Assembly (NCBI GenBank): GCA_024508855.1
Contig: JANINJ010000026.1
Span: 62,001-126,000, forward strand
Length of the DNA: 64,000 nucleotides
DNA from: Xanthobacteraceae bacterium
GTDB taxonomy: Bacteria > Pseudomonadota > Alphaproteobacteria > Rhizobiales > Xanthobacteraceae
Direction of reading: 5' to 3'
The notes under the pieces: model-generated
The model's database searches: none
Told to the model about the DNA's origin: nothing
What the model saw: the letters and a program-made list of their open reading frames with translations, nothing else
In this document: piece after piece, positions 52,832-62,096 of the stretch
Layout: every line of letters starts with the position of its first letter
How positions within the stretch are numbered: position 1 is the stretch's first letter
Made by a program: the position numbers and the translations under genes

Positions 52832-53239
52832 ATGGACGTTTTCCCGAACGGTTCGCGGCCCACGATACGTGCGCCGAAGGACTATTTCACCGGCACCGTG
52901 TGGCAGGATCCGATCATCGCGGCGAGCGCCCCCGCGCGCCTGATGGCGACGCGGGTGACGTTCGAGCCCGGTGCGCGGACGGCATGGCACACCCATCCAC
53001 TGGGGCAGACGCTCTACGTGGTGTCCGGCGTGGGGCGGCTGCAGACCGAAGGCGGTTCCGTGCGCGAAATCCGTCCCGGCGATACGGTGTGGATTCCGCC
53101 GGGCGAAAAGCACTGGCATGGCGGTTCGCCGACCAGCGGCATGGTCCACATCGCGATGCAGGAAGCCGTCGACGGAAGTGCCGCGACCTGGCTCGAACAG
53201 GTGTCCGATGCCGACTACGGCGCGCCGCTCGGAAGCTGA
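52832..53239 (+). CDS. small cupin protein ((R)-mandelonitrile lyase-like cupin)
   Basis: 135 residues folding as one beta barrel. The metal-binding cupin motifs are FEPGARTAWHTHPLGQTLYVVSGVG (two His; Gln where Glu is usual, about 49-73) and PGDTVWIPPGEKHWHGG (His about 93-95). The VWQDPI near the start and MVHIAMQ near the end recall the cupin hydroxynitrile-lyase-like group, whose natural substrates are mostly unknown. Likely translated with the RraA-like gene, four bases upstream; together they may form a short keto-acid or aromatic catabolic pair. The palindromic repeat copy B follows. Confidence 0.88.
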   Translation: MDVFPNGSRPTIRAPKDYFTGTVWQDPIIAASAPARLMATRVTFEPGARTAWHTHPLGQTLYVVSGVGRLQTEGGSVREIRPGDTVWIPPGEKHWHGGSPTSGMVHIAMQEAVDGSAATWLEQVSDADYGAPLGS

Positions 53240-53307
53240 GCGACCGCTACGTTTCGTCACGATCGTTGACGCATGCCCGCGAATTGAATCGCCGCAGCAA
53301 CATCAGC

Positions 53308-53461
53308 GCCGTCCCTGCGAAGGCAGGGATCCATACGCCGTGCGTTCATGGTGTGGGGAGCGCTTATTCCGCAAGGACAGATCAAGCCGAATGTGCGATT
53401 GAAGCATCGCGCCACATCACCGACGCTCCGGAATATGGGCTCCTGCCTTCGCAGGGACGAC
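53308..53461. repeat. MITE-like palindromic repeat, copy B
   Basis: About 154 bases. The left end GCCGTCCCTGCGAAGGCAGG is matched, inverted, by CCTGCCTTCGCAGGGACGAC at the right end, nearly perfect over about 28 bases. Interior blocks ACGCCGTG, TTCATGGTG and CTTATT are shared with copy A. It fills the gap between the convergent cupin and PheC-like genes. Confidence 0.8.
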
Positions 53462-53478
53462 ACTGCGGGCGTAGCTGG

Positions 53479-54264
53479 CTATTCAAACCACTTATCGTAG
53501 ATTTTCTTGAAGCTGCCGGTCGCGATCGCGATGTGCAGCCACTGATCGACGAAGGCCTTGAGGGCGACGTCGCGCTGCAGCCAGTAGGCCTTTTCGGCGA
53601 AGTCGAAGGGCTTGTCCGGATGGATGGCGCAGAGCACGCCGGGGTGGCGCTTCTGCTGATAGCGCGTCTCCGATGCGTCGGTCATCATCAGGTCGGCATC
53701 GCCCTTGGCGATCTCGTCGAAGATCGTCACGTTGTCGTTGTAGACTTGGATGCCGGCGCTCTTGATGTGCTCGCGGGCGAACCGCTCGTTCGTGCCGCCC
53801 GGATTGACGATGACGCGCGTGCCCGGCTTGTCGATGTCGGCGAGGGTCTGGAATTTATCCTTGTCGGTGCAGCGTGCGATCGGTGTCTTGCCCTCGCGTA
53901 GTACGGGGTCGGAGAACAGTCCGACCTTCTGCCGGTCCAGCGTGATCGACACACCGCCCATCGCCACGTCGAAGGCGTCGGATTCAAAATCCTTCTTCAA
54001 GGTCGGCCAACTGGTTTTGACGAAAGCGACCTTGACGCCGAGCGCCTTGCCGAGCGCTTCGGCCATGTCGACATCGAAGCCGGTAAACTGCGACGCAGCC
54101 TGGTCGTAATGCGTGAACGGCATGTAGTCGCCGGTCATGCCGACGCGCAGCGTTCCGCGACGCAGGATATCGTCCAGACGCGAAGCCGGCGCCGGTTGCT
54201 GAGCGGATGCAGCCGATATCGTCAAGGCGAGACAAGCCGCGGCAACCCGCATGAGTGTTTTCAC
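53479..54264 (-). CDS. periplasmic PheC-like protein (cyclohexadienyl dehydratase / amino-acid-binding fold)
   Basis: 261 residues with a signal peptide (about 1-22, ACLALTISAASAQ). The fold is that of family 3 solute-binding proteins, but the sequence follows the Pseudomonas periplasmic cyclohexadienyl dehydratase PheC very closely in my memory: GTLRVGMTGDYMPF (about 37-50), KTSWPTLKKDFESDAFDVAMGGVSI (about 83-107), REGKTPIARC, VIVNPGGTNERFAR, DNVTIFDEIAKGDADLMMTDA and PFDFAEKAYWL. That enzyme turns prephenate or arogenate into phenylpyruvate or phenylalanine. Plain amino-acid binding is the alternative. Thirty bases after the small gene at 54295, so co-transcribed with it. Confidence 0.82.
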   Translation of the reverse strand: MKTLMRVAAACLALTISAASAQQPAPASRLDDILRRGTLRVGMTGDYMPFTHYDQAASQFTGFDVDMAEALGKALGVKVAFVKTSWPTLKKDFESDAFDVAMGGVSITLDRQKVGLFSDPVLREGKTPIARCTDKDKFQTLADIDKPGTRVIVNPGGTNERFAREHIKSAGIQVYNDNVTIFDEIAKGDADLMMTDASETRYQQKRHPGVLCAIHPDKPFDFAEKAYWLQRDVALKAFVDQWLHIAIATGSFKKIYDKWFE

Positions 54265-54294
54265 TAGCGCAGTTCCTGTCTGGCAAAAATCTCG

Positions 54295-54666
54295 TTACGG
54301 CTCGCTCGGCCGGTCACGCTCGGGCGGATTTGGACCCGTCATTTCGGTTTTCAGTTTTTCGAAGCGTTGCCGTGCGGCCTGTTCGCGCTCGTCGATGAAC
54401 TGGATCGCGGCCTCGCCGCTCATCGGTGCGCTGGTGATCGGCGTGGAGCGTTCGCCAATCGTCTCGTCGACGACATAGCGTCCGCCACCGACCGCGCGTG
54501 CGGTCCACTTGACGCGGATGGCATTGATCGGGCCGGGGCCGGCTTTCGAATAGCCATCGATCTCATGCAGCTTCGCAGCGGTATCGGGGGGAGTTTGTTT
54601 TCCCGGCTGGTCGAGAATGCTCGCGATCGCAGCCAAAGCGTGGTCGGTTGGATCGGTTGAGGTCAC
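54295..54666 (-). CDS. conserved-looking small protein of unknown function
   Basis: 123 residues starting at GTG (54664-54666), chosen because GGAGG stands at the right distance (CTGGAGGTATTGCC before it). A helical N-terminus (DHALAAIASILDQ) is followed by a beta-rich middle (PINAIRVKWTARAVGGGRYVVDETIGERSTPITSAP) and an amphipathic helix (GEAAIQFIDEREQAARQRFEKLKTEM), ending Pro-rich. No signal peptide, so cytoplasmic. Not recognised. It lies between the amidase and the PheC-like gene on the same strand. Confidence 0.65.
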   Translation of the reverse strand: MTSTDPTDHALAAIASILDQPGKQTPPDTAAKLHEIDGYSKAGPGPINAIRVKWTARAVGGGRYVVDETIGERSTPITSAPMSGEAAIQFIDEREQAARQRFEKLKTEMTGPNPPERDRPSEP

Positions 54667-54752
54667 GGCAATACCTCCAGAAGAAAACGATCAATAAAAG
54701 CGCAGTTTGGATGCGGCGGGTGTGACGGCCGCATCTTAATGCACGCCATTCG

Positions 54753-56177
54753 TCATGCACAGACCGGCGGGATTCGGTCTTTCCAGGGCCGTGCCTGTTC
54801 GAGCTGCGCCGCAAGGCGGAACAGCGTCGCCTCATCGCCGTAGCGCGCTGCGAACATCATGCCGAGTGGCAGGCCGGCGGCATTCCACGCCAGCGGCACC
54901 GACATCGCGGGCTGGCCGGACATGTTGAACATCGAGGTGCCGGGCATATAGCGGCGCAGCGCCCCCGGAATGAACGACAGGTCCTCGGCCATGGTGTTCA
55001 GTTCGCCGATCCGCACCGGCGGCGTGCAGAGCGTCGGCGACAGGAACACGTCGCAGTGTTCGAAGAAGGCCGCGAGGCTGCGCGAAATCTGGAACGCAGC
55101 GAGTTGAGCTGCGACATAGTCCGCGGCGTTGGCTTTCTCGGCGTTGTGCGAACTCGCCAGGGTCAGCTTCTCGAAATCCCGGTCGGTGACGGTGCGGCCG
55201 AGCCGCTGGGCGATCAGGCGCACGGTCAGCGCGGTATTCGCGCCGACGATGGTCGCCATCACCACGGCCGGATCGGCCGGCAGCGAGGGGGCACGTTCCT
55301 CGACATGATGCCCCAATCCGGAAAGCATCTTCGCCACGTCGCGCACGGCGCTGGCGATCTCCGGATCGATGGCATCCCCATAGGGCGATTTGTCGGTGAA
55401 GAAGACCCGCAGCTTGCCGGGTTCACGCGTGATCTCTTCAGCATAGGGCCGCTCCGGCGGTGGCGCGACGTAGGGGCTGGAGGCTTCCGGTCCCTGGATC
55501 GCGTCCAGCATCGCCGCGCTATCGCGAACGCTGATGCTGACGACGTGATTGCAGGAAAAACCGCCCCAGCCTTCGCCGCGATCGGGGCCGAGCGGCGTGC
55601 GGGCTCGCGTCGGCTTCAAACCGAATACGCCGGAAGCCGATGCCGGGATCCGGATCGATCCGCCGCCGTCGCTGGCGTGAGCGACCGGGAGGATGCGCGC
55701 TGCGACTGCCGCCGCGGCACCGCCGGATGAGCCGCCCGAGGAATGCTCGAGATTCCATGGATTGCGAGTGGGCCCGAACAAGCGGGATTCCGTTGTCGGC
55801 ATCAGTCCGAATTCCGGGCTTGATGACTTGCCGAAGACCGTCACGCCGGACGCGAGGAAACGCGCGGCCGCGGTGCCGTTGTGATCGGCGACATAATCCT
55901 TGAGGGCGGTGGCGCCGGACGTGGTGCGCGTGCCGGCAAGAAGCTCGAGGTCCTTCAGCAGGAATGGCACGCCGGTAAAAGGACCGTTCGGCAACCCGGC
56001 CTCGATCTGCTTGCGTGCATAGTCGTAATGCTTGACCACGACGGCATTGATCTGCGGGTCGACCTTGGCCGTCCGGGCGATCGCCTCATCCAGCAACTCG
56101 ACTGGGCTGACCTGCTTCGCGCGGACGAGTTCGGCGAGGCCGAGCCCGTCGTAGTTACCGTATTCCTTGAATGTCAT
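54753..56177 (-). CDS. amidase signature family hydrolase
   Basis: 474 residues. The Ser-cisSer-Lys triad is readable: Lys in PFLLKDLE (about 72), the cis-Ser in [14 protein letters not shown] (about 145-158) and the nucleophile Ser in [12 protein letters not shown] (about 169-180). Hydrolyses an amide, releasing ammonia or an amine; the substrate is not readable, and many relatives are 6-aminohexanoate-cyclic-dimer hydrolase-like. No GatB partner is nearby, and the length and lone position speak against tRNA-dependent GatA. It follows the hydroxyacid dehydrogenase after 71 bases and may be part of the transporter-linked catabolic unit. Confidence 0.9.
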   Translation of the reverse strand: MTFKEYGNYDGLGLAELVRAKQVSPVELLDEAIARTAKVDPQINAVVVKHYDYARKQIEAGLPNGPFTGVPFLLKDLELLAGTRTTSGATALKDYVADHNGTAAARFLASGVTVFGKSSSPEFGLMPTTESRLFGPTRNPWNLEHSSGGSSGGAAAAVAARILPVAHASDGGGSIRIPASASGVFGLKPTRARTPLGPDRGEGWGGFSCNHVVSISVRDSAAMLDAIQGPEASSPYVAPPPERPYAEEITREPGKLRVFFTDKSPYGDAIDPEIASAVRDVAKMLSGLGHHVEERAPSLPADPAVVMATIVGANTALTVRLIAQRLGRTVTDRDFEKLTLASSHNAEKANAADYVAAQLAAFQISRSLAAFFEHCDVFLSPTLCTPPVRIGELNTMAEDLSFIPGALRRYMPGTSMFNMSGQPAMSVPLAWNAAGLPLGMMFAARYGDEATLFRLAAQLEQARPWKDRIPPVCA

Positions 56178-56248
56178 GGGGATTCCGCTGTGGGAGAATT
56201 GATCGACGCCCGACAGGCGTCGTGCGGTTGTCTGGGGCTGTACCCGGC

Positions 56249-57238
56249 TTAGCCCAGCACGTCCTGATTGATGACGTTCTGGCGAATATGCTCACCGTCG
56301 AGCGCGCTCAGGATGTTGCGCGCTGTTTGCTCACCCATGCGGTCGAGCGCTTCACGCGTGACGCCCGCAACGTGCGGAGCGATGATTACGTTGGGAAGCT
56401 CGAACAGCGAATGACCGACCGGTGGCGGCTCCTGTTCGAACACGTCGAGGCCGGCGCCGGCCAATCTGCCTTCCACCAGTGCATCGTGCAGCGCGGATTC
56501 CACCACGATGCCGCCGCGGGCGGTGTTGACCAGATAGGCAGTCGGCTTCATCAGCCTGAGGCGCGCGGCATTGATCAGCCCGACGGTTTCCGGAGTCTTG
56601 GGGCAATGCAGGCTGACGAAATCGGCGCGGGGCAGGGCCGCATCCAGATCGCTCACCGGCTCGCAGCCGGCGGCCTTGATCTCAGCAGCCGATTTGTACG
56701 GATCGTAAACCAGCACGTTCATTTCCATCGCGAGACAGCGCTTTGCGGTGCGGGTGCCGATGCGGCCGAAGCCGACGATCAGCAGCGTCTTGCCGTACAG
56801 GTCGAAAGGCAGCAAGCCGAGGCGCGTGGCCCATTTGCCATCCCTGACGAGAGCGTGCAGTTCGGTGCCACGCTTGGCCAGTGTCATCATCATGAAGATC
56901 GCCTGTTCGGCAACCGAAGGCGAATTGGCAGTGCCGGCTACCATCAGCGGCACGTTGCGCTTGCTCAGCGCCGGAACATCTACGGCATCGAAGCCGACAC
57001 CGATGCGGGCGACCACCTTCATGTCCTGCGAGGCGTCGAGTTCGTTCTCACCGAAGGCGGTGGCGCCGAGCGCCACGCCGTGAACCGGCGCGTGCTGCCG
57101 GAGCATCGCGTCGAAATCCTTGGCGGAGATCATGTTGGGAAATTCGATGGCTTCGACGTCGCCTCGCTCTCGAAACAACTTCCAGCCCTGTTGTGACATC
57201 GACTCGGTGATGAGAAGTTTCTTCTTGTTGGTCGCCAT
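56249..57238 (-). CDS. D-isomer 2-hydroxyacid dehydrogenase
   Basis: 329 residues. Oxidises a D-2-hydroxy acid or reduces a 2-keto acid with NAD(P). Rossmann motif GFGRIGTRTAKRCL (about 155-168) followed by YDPY, so NADH is likely; catalytic Arg in NTARGGIVVE (about 241), Glu in DVFEQEPPP (about 270) and His in IIAPHVAGVT (about 292), spaced as in phosphoglycerate dehydrogenase relatives. The substrate-binding half has GVALGATAFGENEL and the RIGVGFDAVDVPAL loop. Thirty-three bases after the ABC ATPase gene, so the imported compound is probably converted to, or from, a 2-hydroxy acid. Confidence 0.92.
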   Translation of the reverse strand: MATNKKKLLITESMSQQGWKLFRERGDVEAIEFPNMISAKDFDAMLRQHAPVHGVALGATAFGENELDASQDMKVVARIGVGFDAVDVPALSKRNVPLMVAGTANSPSVAEQAIFMMMTLAKRGTELHALVRDGKWATRLGLLPFDLYGKTLLIVGFGRIGTRTAKRCLAMEMNVLVYDPYKSAAEIKAAGCEPVSDLDAALPRADFVSLHCPKTPETVGLINAARLRLMKPTAYLVNTARGGIVVESALHDALVEGRLAGAGLDVFEQEPPPVGHSLFELPNVIIAPHVAGVTREALDRMGEQTARNILSALDGEHIRQNVINQDVLG

Positions 57239-57271
57239 ATCCTGCCCTTGCTTGACCTTCTTATCGGTCCG

Positions 57272-58372
57272 TCAAATGACGGCCCCGGTTGCCTCATTTA
57301 ACAGGTGCATGTGATTGAGGTCTACTGCCAGCCGCAGCGGGGCACCTGCGCGCGCATCGACGGCGGGATTGACGCGGCCGCAGACCTGGCCGCCGGCAAG
57401 CGGGAAATACACAAAGGTCTCCATGCCCATCGGTTCGATGACGTCCGGCGTCGCGTCAAAGGTCTCGACGCCGGCGCCCGAGTTGAATTTGGCGTCCGCG
57501 ACGTGTTCGGGACGCAGGCCCAACAATAGTTTGGTGTCCCGCGAGACGGAATTGTAGCGGCTGGCGCGTACGCCCGGCAGCGGAAAGGCCAGCGTATCGG
57601 TGACCCGGACATGCAATGTCCCGCCGATATCTTCGAGCCGGCACGGCACGAAGTTCATCGCCGGCGACCCGATGAAGCTGGCGACGAAGCGCGTGGCCGG
57701 CTTGTGGTAGAGTTCGTTCGGCGGTCCGACCTGTTCGATGCGGCCATTGTTCATCACGACGACGCGGTCCGCGAGGGTCATGGCCTCGACCTGGTCATGC
57801 GTGACATAGACAGTGGTGGTGCGGACTTTCTGATGGACCTTCTTGATCTCGATCCGCATCTGCACGCGAAGCTTGGCATCGAGATTCGATAGCGGCTCAT
57901 CGAACAGGAAGACCTTTGGGTTGCGGACGATGGCGCGCCCCATGGCGACACGCTGGCGTTGCCCACCGGATAGTTGCTTGGGCTTGCGATCGATCAGCTC
58001 GGTAATGTCCAGCATGCGCGCGGCTTCGGTCACACGCTGCTTGATCTCGGCCTTCGGATAATGCTTGAGGCGCAGGCCGAACGACATGTTTTCCGCAACC
58101 GTCATGTGCGGATAGAGGGCATAGTTCTGGAACACCATCGCGATGTCGCGGTCCTTCGGCGGAACGTCGTTGACGATGTCGCCGCCGATCATGATGTCGC
58201 CGTCGCTGATATCCTCAAGGCCGGCGATCATCCGCAACGTGGTCGATTTTCCGCAGCCGGACGGGCCGACCAGCACGACGAACTCATGATCCGGAATATC
58301 GAGATCGATGCCGCGCACCGCCTCCACGTCATCGTAACGCTTGACGACCTTGCGCAAAGTTACATCGGCCAT
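57272..58372 (-). CDS. ABC transporter ATPase of the CUT1 (MalK/UgpC) type
   Basis: 366 residues from the ATG at 58372, four bases after the permease stop; the longer in-frame form starting at 58414 is rejected. Walker A GPSGCGKST (about 37-45), Q-loop MVFQNYALYPHMTV, signature LSGGQRQRVAMG (about 134-145), Walker B VFLFDEPLSNLD (about 154-165), H-loop YVTHDQVEAM, then the C-terminal TOBE regulatory region (about 240-366) with LGLRPEHV that marks the MalK group. Powers the importer formed with the two permeases and binding protein upstream on the same strand. Confidence 0.95.
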   Translation of the reverse strand: MADVTLRKVVKRYDDVEAVRGIDLDIPDHEFVVLVGPSGCGKSTTLRMIAGLEDISDGDIMIGGDIVNDVPPKDRDIAMVFQNYALYPHMTVAENMSFGLRLKHYPKAEIKQRVTEAARMLDITELIDRKPKQLSGGQRQRVAMGRAIVRNPKVFLFDEPLSNLDAKLRVQMRIEIKKVHQKVRTTTVYVTHDQVEAMTLADRVVVMNNGRIEQVGPPNELYHKPATRFVASFIGSPAMNFVPCRLEDIGGTLHVRVTDTLAFPLPGVRASRYNSVSRDTKLLLGLRPEHVADAKFNSGAGVETFDATPDVIEPMGMETFVYFPLAGGQVCGRVNPAVDARAGAPLRLAVDLNHMHLLNEATGAVI

Positions 58373-58376
58373 GAGA

Positions 58377-59291
58377 TCAACCCTTTGTCGCGCCGGCGGT
58401 GAGGCCGGCAACATAATAGTCCATGAGGAAGGCGTAGATGATCAGCGGCGGAGCTGCGCCCAGCAGGGCGCCGGTCATGATCTGCCCCCAGTTGAAGACA
58501 TCGCCCTTGATGAGGGTCGTGATGATGCCGGCCGGCATCACCAGTTGATCGGTCGATGTCGTGAACACCATCGGGTACAGGAACTGCGCCCACGACACGG
58601 TGAACGCGAAGATCGTCGCGGCGATCAGGCCCGGAAGGGCAACCGGGATGAAGATGCGGGTCAGCGTCTGGAACCATGACGCACCGTCGATAATGGCGGC
58701 CTCGTCGAGTTCCTTCGGAATAGACGCAAAATATCCAATCATGATCCAGGTGCAGAACGGCACCGTGAGCGTGGGATACACGATCACCAGCACATACCAG
58801 TGATTGATCAGCTCGATTCCGGTCCAGTTGCTGAAGGTCGCGAACATCTTGAACAGCGGAAGAAACAGCAGCGTGTCGGGAATGAGGTAAGTCAGGAAGA
58901 TACCGGTTGCGATCGTTGCCGAACCCCAAAAACGCATCCGTGCAAGGGCGAATGCGGCCGGCACGCTGATGAGCATGGTGATGATGACCACGAAAATCGA
59001 CACCAGCGCGGAGTTTCGAAAGAAGGTCAAAAACTGGCTAGAGCCCAAAAGGGCGCTGTAGTTCTCCAGCGTGGGGTGAAATACCCACCAGGGATTGGTT
59101 GCTGCGGAGATTTCGGTGCTGCTCTTGAGTGACGTGATCAGCATGTAGATGGGCGGCACCAGCGACATGAAGGTGAAGATCACGAGGAAAAAGTACGACC
59201 ACTTCAACGCCCAGGCTCGATCGCGGCTGATGCTGCCGTATTTGATCTTGCGCGTCGGCGCGGCCTTGTCGATCACTGTTACGCTGGTCAT
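58377..59291 (-). CDS. ABC transporter permease (MalG/CUT1 type)
   Basis: 304 residues, six membrane helices: WSYFFLVIFTFMSLVPPIYMLITSL first, then FRNSALVSIFVVIITMLISVPAAFAL, and the C-terminal ones ending in LIIYAFLMDYYVAGLTAGATKG. The inner-membrane-component EAA loop that contacts the ATPase is visible in PKELDEAAIIDGASWFQTLTRIFIPVALPGL (about 193-223). Its start overlaps the stop of the upstream permease by one base (TGATG), so the two are coupled. Substrate not readable; CUT1 systems take sugars, polyols or glycerophosphoesters. Confidence 0.94.
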   Translation of the reverse strand: MTSVTVIDKAAPTRKIKYGSISRDRAWALKWSYFFLVIFTFMSLVPPIYMLITSLKSSTEISAATNPWWVFHPTLENYSALLGSSQFLTFFRNSALVSIFVVIITMLISVPAAFALARMRFWGSATIATGIFLTYLIPDTLLFLPLFKMFATFSNWTGIELINHWYVLVIVYPTLTVPFCTWIMIGYFASIPKELDEAAIIDGASWFQTLTRIFIPVALPGLIAATIFAFTVSWAQFLYPMVFTTSTDQLVMPAGIITTLIKGDVFNWGQIMTGALLGAAPPLIIYAFLMDYYVAGLTAGATKG

Positions 59292-60229
59292 CAGGCTTCA
59301 TTCCCACGTTTGTTGATATCTCGCAGGATAAAGATCGCCGCGACGGCGAGGATCGGCACCATGAACAGCGAGACGCTGGCTCCGAGCGGAATGTCGCTGC
59401 TCTCGATGCCGAGCTTGAACGCCCAGGTCGCGAAGAGGTGCGTCTTGTCGAGCGGGCCGCCTGCGGTGAGGATGCGCACGATGTCGAAATTGGCGAACGT
59501 CACGATCAGCGAGAACAGCGTCGTGATGGCGATGATGTTCCGCATCATCGGCAGCGTCACGTACCAGATGCGTTGCCACCAGTTGGCGCCATCGATCGCA
59601 GCGGCTTCGTAAAGCTGGTCGGGCACGGACTTCAGCGAAGCGAGGTACATGATCATGAAGAACGGCATGCCGTACCAGACATTGACCAGGATCACCGAAA
59701 AGCGTGCCCAGTCGGCGTCGCCGGTCCATGGAATAGGCCCGATGCCGAAAAAGGAGAGCGTATAGTTGAAGGCGCTGTAGGACGGATCAAACAGCCACAG
59801 CCAGCCCAGCGTGCTCATCGCCGGCGGAATGACCCACGGCACCAGCAGCATGCCGCGCCACTTGCGCTGTCCCTTGGCCGGAATGTTGTGCACGAAATGC
59901 GCGACGATGAATCCGATCAGCGCTTTGAAGATCACCGCAGTGATGGCGAAGATGCAGGATTGCTTCACTACCAGCCAGAAGGTTTCCCGGGTGAACAGGA
60001 ACGTGAAGTTGCTGAAGCCGACGTAGCGCTGCATCGATTTGTTGAGCGTCGCGAGGTGCAGCGAATAGAATGCCGGATAGATCACCAGCACTGCGACGAG
60101 CACGATCAACGGCAGCGTCATGAAAAACGCCGACGTCGACTTCCGCTTGAGCGCATTGCGTAAGGAGGCTCTCTTGCGGGTGGCACTCGTTCGATTGGCA
60201 CGGTTGGGCTGAATCGCAACGTCGACCAT
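59291..60229 (-). CDS. ABC transporter permease (MalF/CUT1 type)
   Basis: 312 residues from the ATG at 60229, chosen because GAGGAG lies nine bases before it; an in-frame start at 60250 is weaker. A basic cytoplasmic N-terminus (RKRASLRNALKRKS) precedes TSAFFMTLPLIVLVAVLVIYPAFYSLHL, and six helices follow. The EAA loop reads VPDQLYEAAAIDGANWWQRIWYVTLPMMRNI (about 205-235). First of the two permeases; the binding-protein gene lies 177 bases upstream. Confidence 0.94.
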   Translation of the reverse strand: MVDVAIQPNRANRTSATRKRASLRNALKRKSTSAFFMTLPLIVLVAVLVIYPAFYSLHLATLNKSMQRYVGFSNFTFLFTRETFWLVVKQSCIFAITAVIFKALIGFIVAHFVHNIPAKGQRKWRGMLLVPWVIPPAMSTLGWLWLFDPSYSAFNYTLSFFGIGPIPWTGDADWARFSVILVNVWYGMPFFMIMYLASLKSVPDQLYEAAAIDGANWWQRIWYVTLPMMRNIIAITTLFSLIVTFANFDIVRILTAGGPLDKTHLFATWAFKLGIESSDIPLGASVSLFMVPILAVAAIFILRDINKRGNEA

Positions 60230-60406
60230 GATGCAGTCTCCTCGCTCCACGCCGGGAGCGATATTCAGCGAAGCTTTTGAAGTCGATCAAGGAGCGGCCG
60301 GTTCGTTACCGGCCGTTCGCTGAAGTGGCGCAATCGATATCGTGCGGATGGATGTCATCTGCGGTTGCACCGAAGTGCATCCGCAGATGGCGATCCGGAT
60401 CACCGC

Positions 60407-61744
60407 CTAGCTGCGCATGAAGCCTTCGCACTCGCTCTCGGCCCAGGACAGCGTCTTCTCCATGTCTTCGCCCTGGAAGTGTCGGACACACATTTTCGTA
60501 ATGGTGGCCTGAGCGTAGATTTGCTGGGCGATCTTCGGCGGCGCAGGCGATGCCGCGATCGACAAGGTCTGGAGATGATACGGGTCCGGGTAGCTGAAGA
60601 GGGTGCCCTTGGGCGGACCTTCTTCGGCCCAGGTCTTCAGCTTGGTCAGATTGGCGAACGATGGAAGGTCGTATCCGCCGCTGGCTTCCACGAGCCGCGC
60701 AACGGAATCCGGTTGCGAGAGATGTACCAGCAGGCTCTTCGCGGCCGGCTTGTTCTTCGAGAAGCTCCAGATCGTCCACAAGAAGGGCAGGAATGGAGCG
60801 AAGCGGCCCTTCGGGCCTTTCGGCATGCCGTGCGTCCAGCATTGCTCCGCAATCTGCGGGGCGTCACGCTTGGCCACCGCCCATGCGCTGGGCGGATTCA
60901 TGATCAGCGCCCCGCGTCCGGACACCAGCCATTTGTTGTTCGATGCATCGTCCCATGCGGTCACGTCGGCCGGCAGGAACGCCATCAGCTTCTTGTAGAA
61001 TTCAAGAGCCTGACGGACGTTGTCGGTCTTCACCGTGACGTTGCCCTTCGCATCCACCAAATCGGCGCCGAACGACTGGAAGAACGCGCCGGCGGTATCG
61101 ACCGAGTCGGTCGTCTCGCCCAAACCGATGCCGAACGGGGAGCCGCCCTTGTGGCATGCTTCCGCGGCTTTCAGGAAGGCATCGTTGGTCCAGGCGTCGG
61201 CCTTCGGTTCGGACCCGGCGGGATACATCGCCTGCACGTCGATGTTGGCGAATTTCTTCATCAAGTCGATACGGGAGCAGGGACCTTTGATCTGGCTGCC
61301 GATGGTTGCCGGTACGGCAAGCCATTTGTCGCCCTGTTTGCCGAGATACTTCACCGTGTCGTTGACGTCGCCGTTGAGCTTGATCAGCGGCTCCATGATG
61401 TCGTTCACGGGTTCGATATTGTCGGCGTAAGCGTGTGGCCACCATGTCGGCATCGCGAGGATGTCGTGGCCGGATTTTGCCTGCGCTTCGGCGGCGATGG
61501 TGAGAAGGTTCTTGTTTCCCTGACTGGTAATGTAGTCGATCGAGACTTCGACTTTTTCCTTTGCCGCCCATTCGTCGACGATAGCGGTGCAGGTTTTGTT
61601 GGCGCCCGGTACCCAGTGATCCCAAAAGCCCATCGTGAGCTTACCCGCTGCATGGGCAGTCCGGACGAACGGTGCGCTCATGAGAGCGGCCGACCCCGCA
61701 GCGGTCGCGGCTACAAATTGTCGGCGAGACAGTGTCCTCGACAT
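60407..61744 (-). CDS. ABC transporter solute-binding protein (family 1), Tat-exported
   Basis: 445 residues from the ATG at 61744 with GGGAGAG before it; the longer frame upstream has no family features. The N-terminus MSRTLSRRQFVAATAAGSAALMS carries a twin-arginine motif (SRRQFV), so export is by Tat, folded. The mature part follows the family 1 pattern: GFWDHWVPGANKTC, DILAMPTWWPHAYADNIEPVND, WLAVPATIGSQ (about 127-137), FGIGLGETTDSVDTAGAFFQSFGADLVD and a C-terminal WAESECEGFM helix. Binds the substrate in the periplasm for the MalFG-like permeases encoded downstream. Ligand unknown. Confidence 0.93.
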   Translation of the reverse strand: MSRTLSRRQFVAATAAGSAALMSAPFVRTAHAAGKLTMGFWDHWVPGANKTCTAIVDEWAAKEKVEVSIDYITSQGNKNLLTIAAEAQAKSGHDILAMPTWWPHAYADNIEPVNDIMEPLIKLNGDVNDTVKYLGKQGDKWLAVPATIGSQIKGPCSRIDLMKKFANIDVQAMYPAGSEPKADAWTNDAFLKAAEACHKGGSPFGIGLGETTDSVDTAGAFFQSFGADLVDAKGNVTVKTDNVRQALEFYKKLMAFLPADVTAWDDASNNKWLVSGRGALIMNPPSAWAVAKRDAPQIAEQCWTHGMPKGPKGRFAPFLPFLWTIWSFSKNKPAAKSLLVHLSQPDSVARLVEASGGYDLPSFANLTKLKTWAEEGPPKGTLFSYPDPYHLQTLSIAASPAPPKIAQQIYAQATITKMCVRHFQGEDMEKTLSWAESECEGFMRS

Positions 61745-62096
61745 CGTGTTCTCTCCCTTGTGAACCACAACTGTGTTTGTTTTTATCCTCCGTCTGCCAA
61801 CGATACCGATGGCGGTTGCGCGGAACTGCGGAGATTGTTGTTTTGATAATCTGAGCAGAAATGCCGCCGTCTGTCGAGAAAGCAGCGCACGAACGGGCAG
61901 CAAAGTTTTTGCCGGCCGCGAATGCAGCGCAACATGAAAGCGACGGATGGATCGACGATACCAAAAGACGACAGATGGGCGGACCGGGATTACTGCGATG
62001 CACACGATGGCCAGATTTGCGCAGGCAAGATAATTCCGACAGAGTTCGATCGATACGCATGGGCCGCGGGACGCCGGTATCAGACAGGAGAAAGCC
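61745..62096. other. divergent intergenic region, transporter versus monooxygenase
   Basis: 352 bases with no supported gene. It must carry both promoters; A+T-rich parts lie near 61760-61785 and 61835-61860, the likeliest promoter positions. AGGAG nine bases before 62097 serves the monooxygenase. I see no clear regulator palindrome. Confidence 0.5.

Noticed and set aside
60365-61846. 493-codon open frame on the plus strand
   Set aside because: Antisense to the solute-binding protein gene, which has a Tat signal and family motifs.
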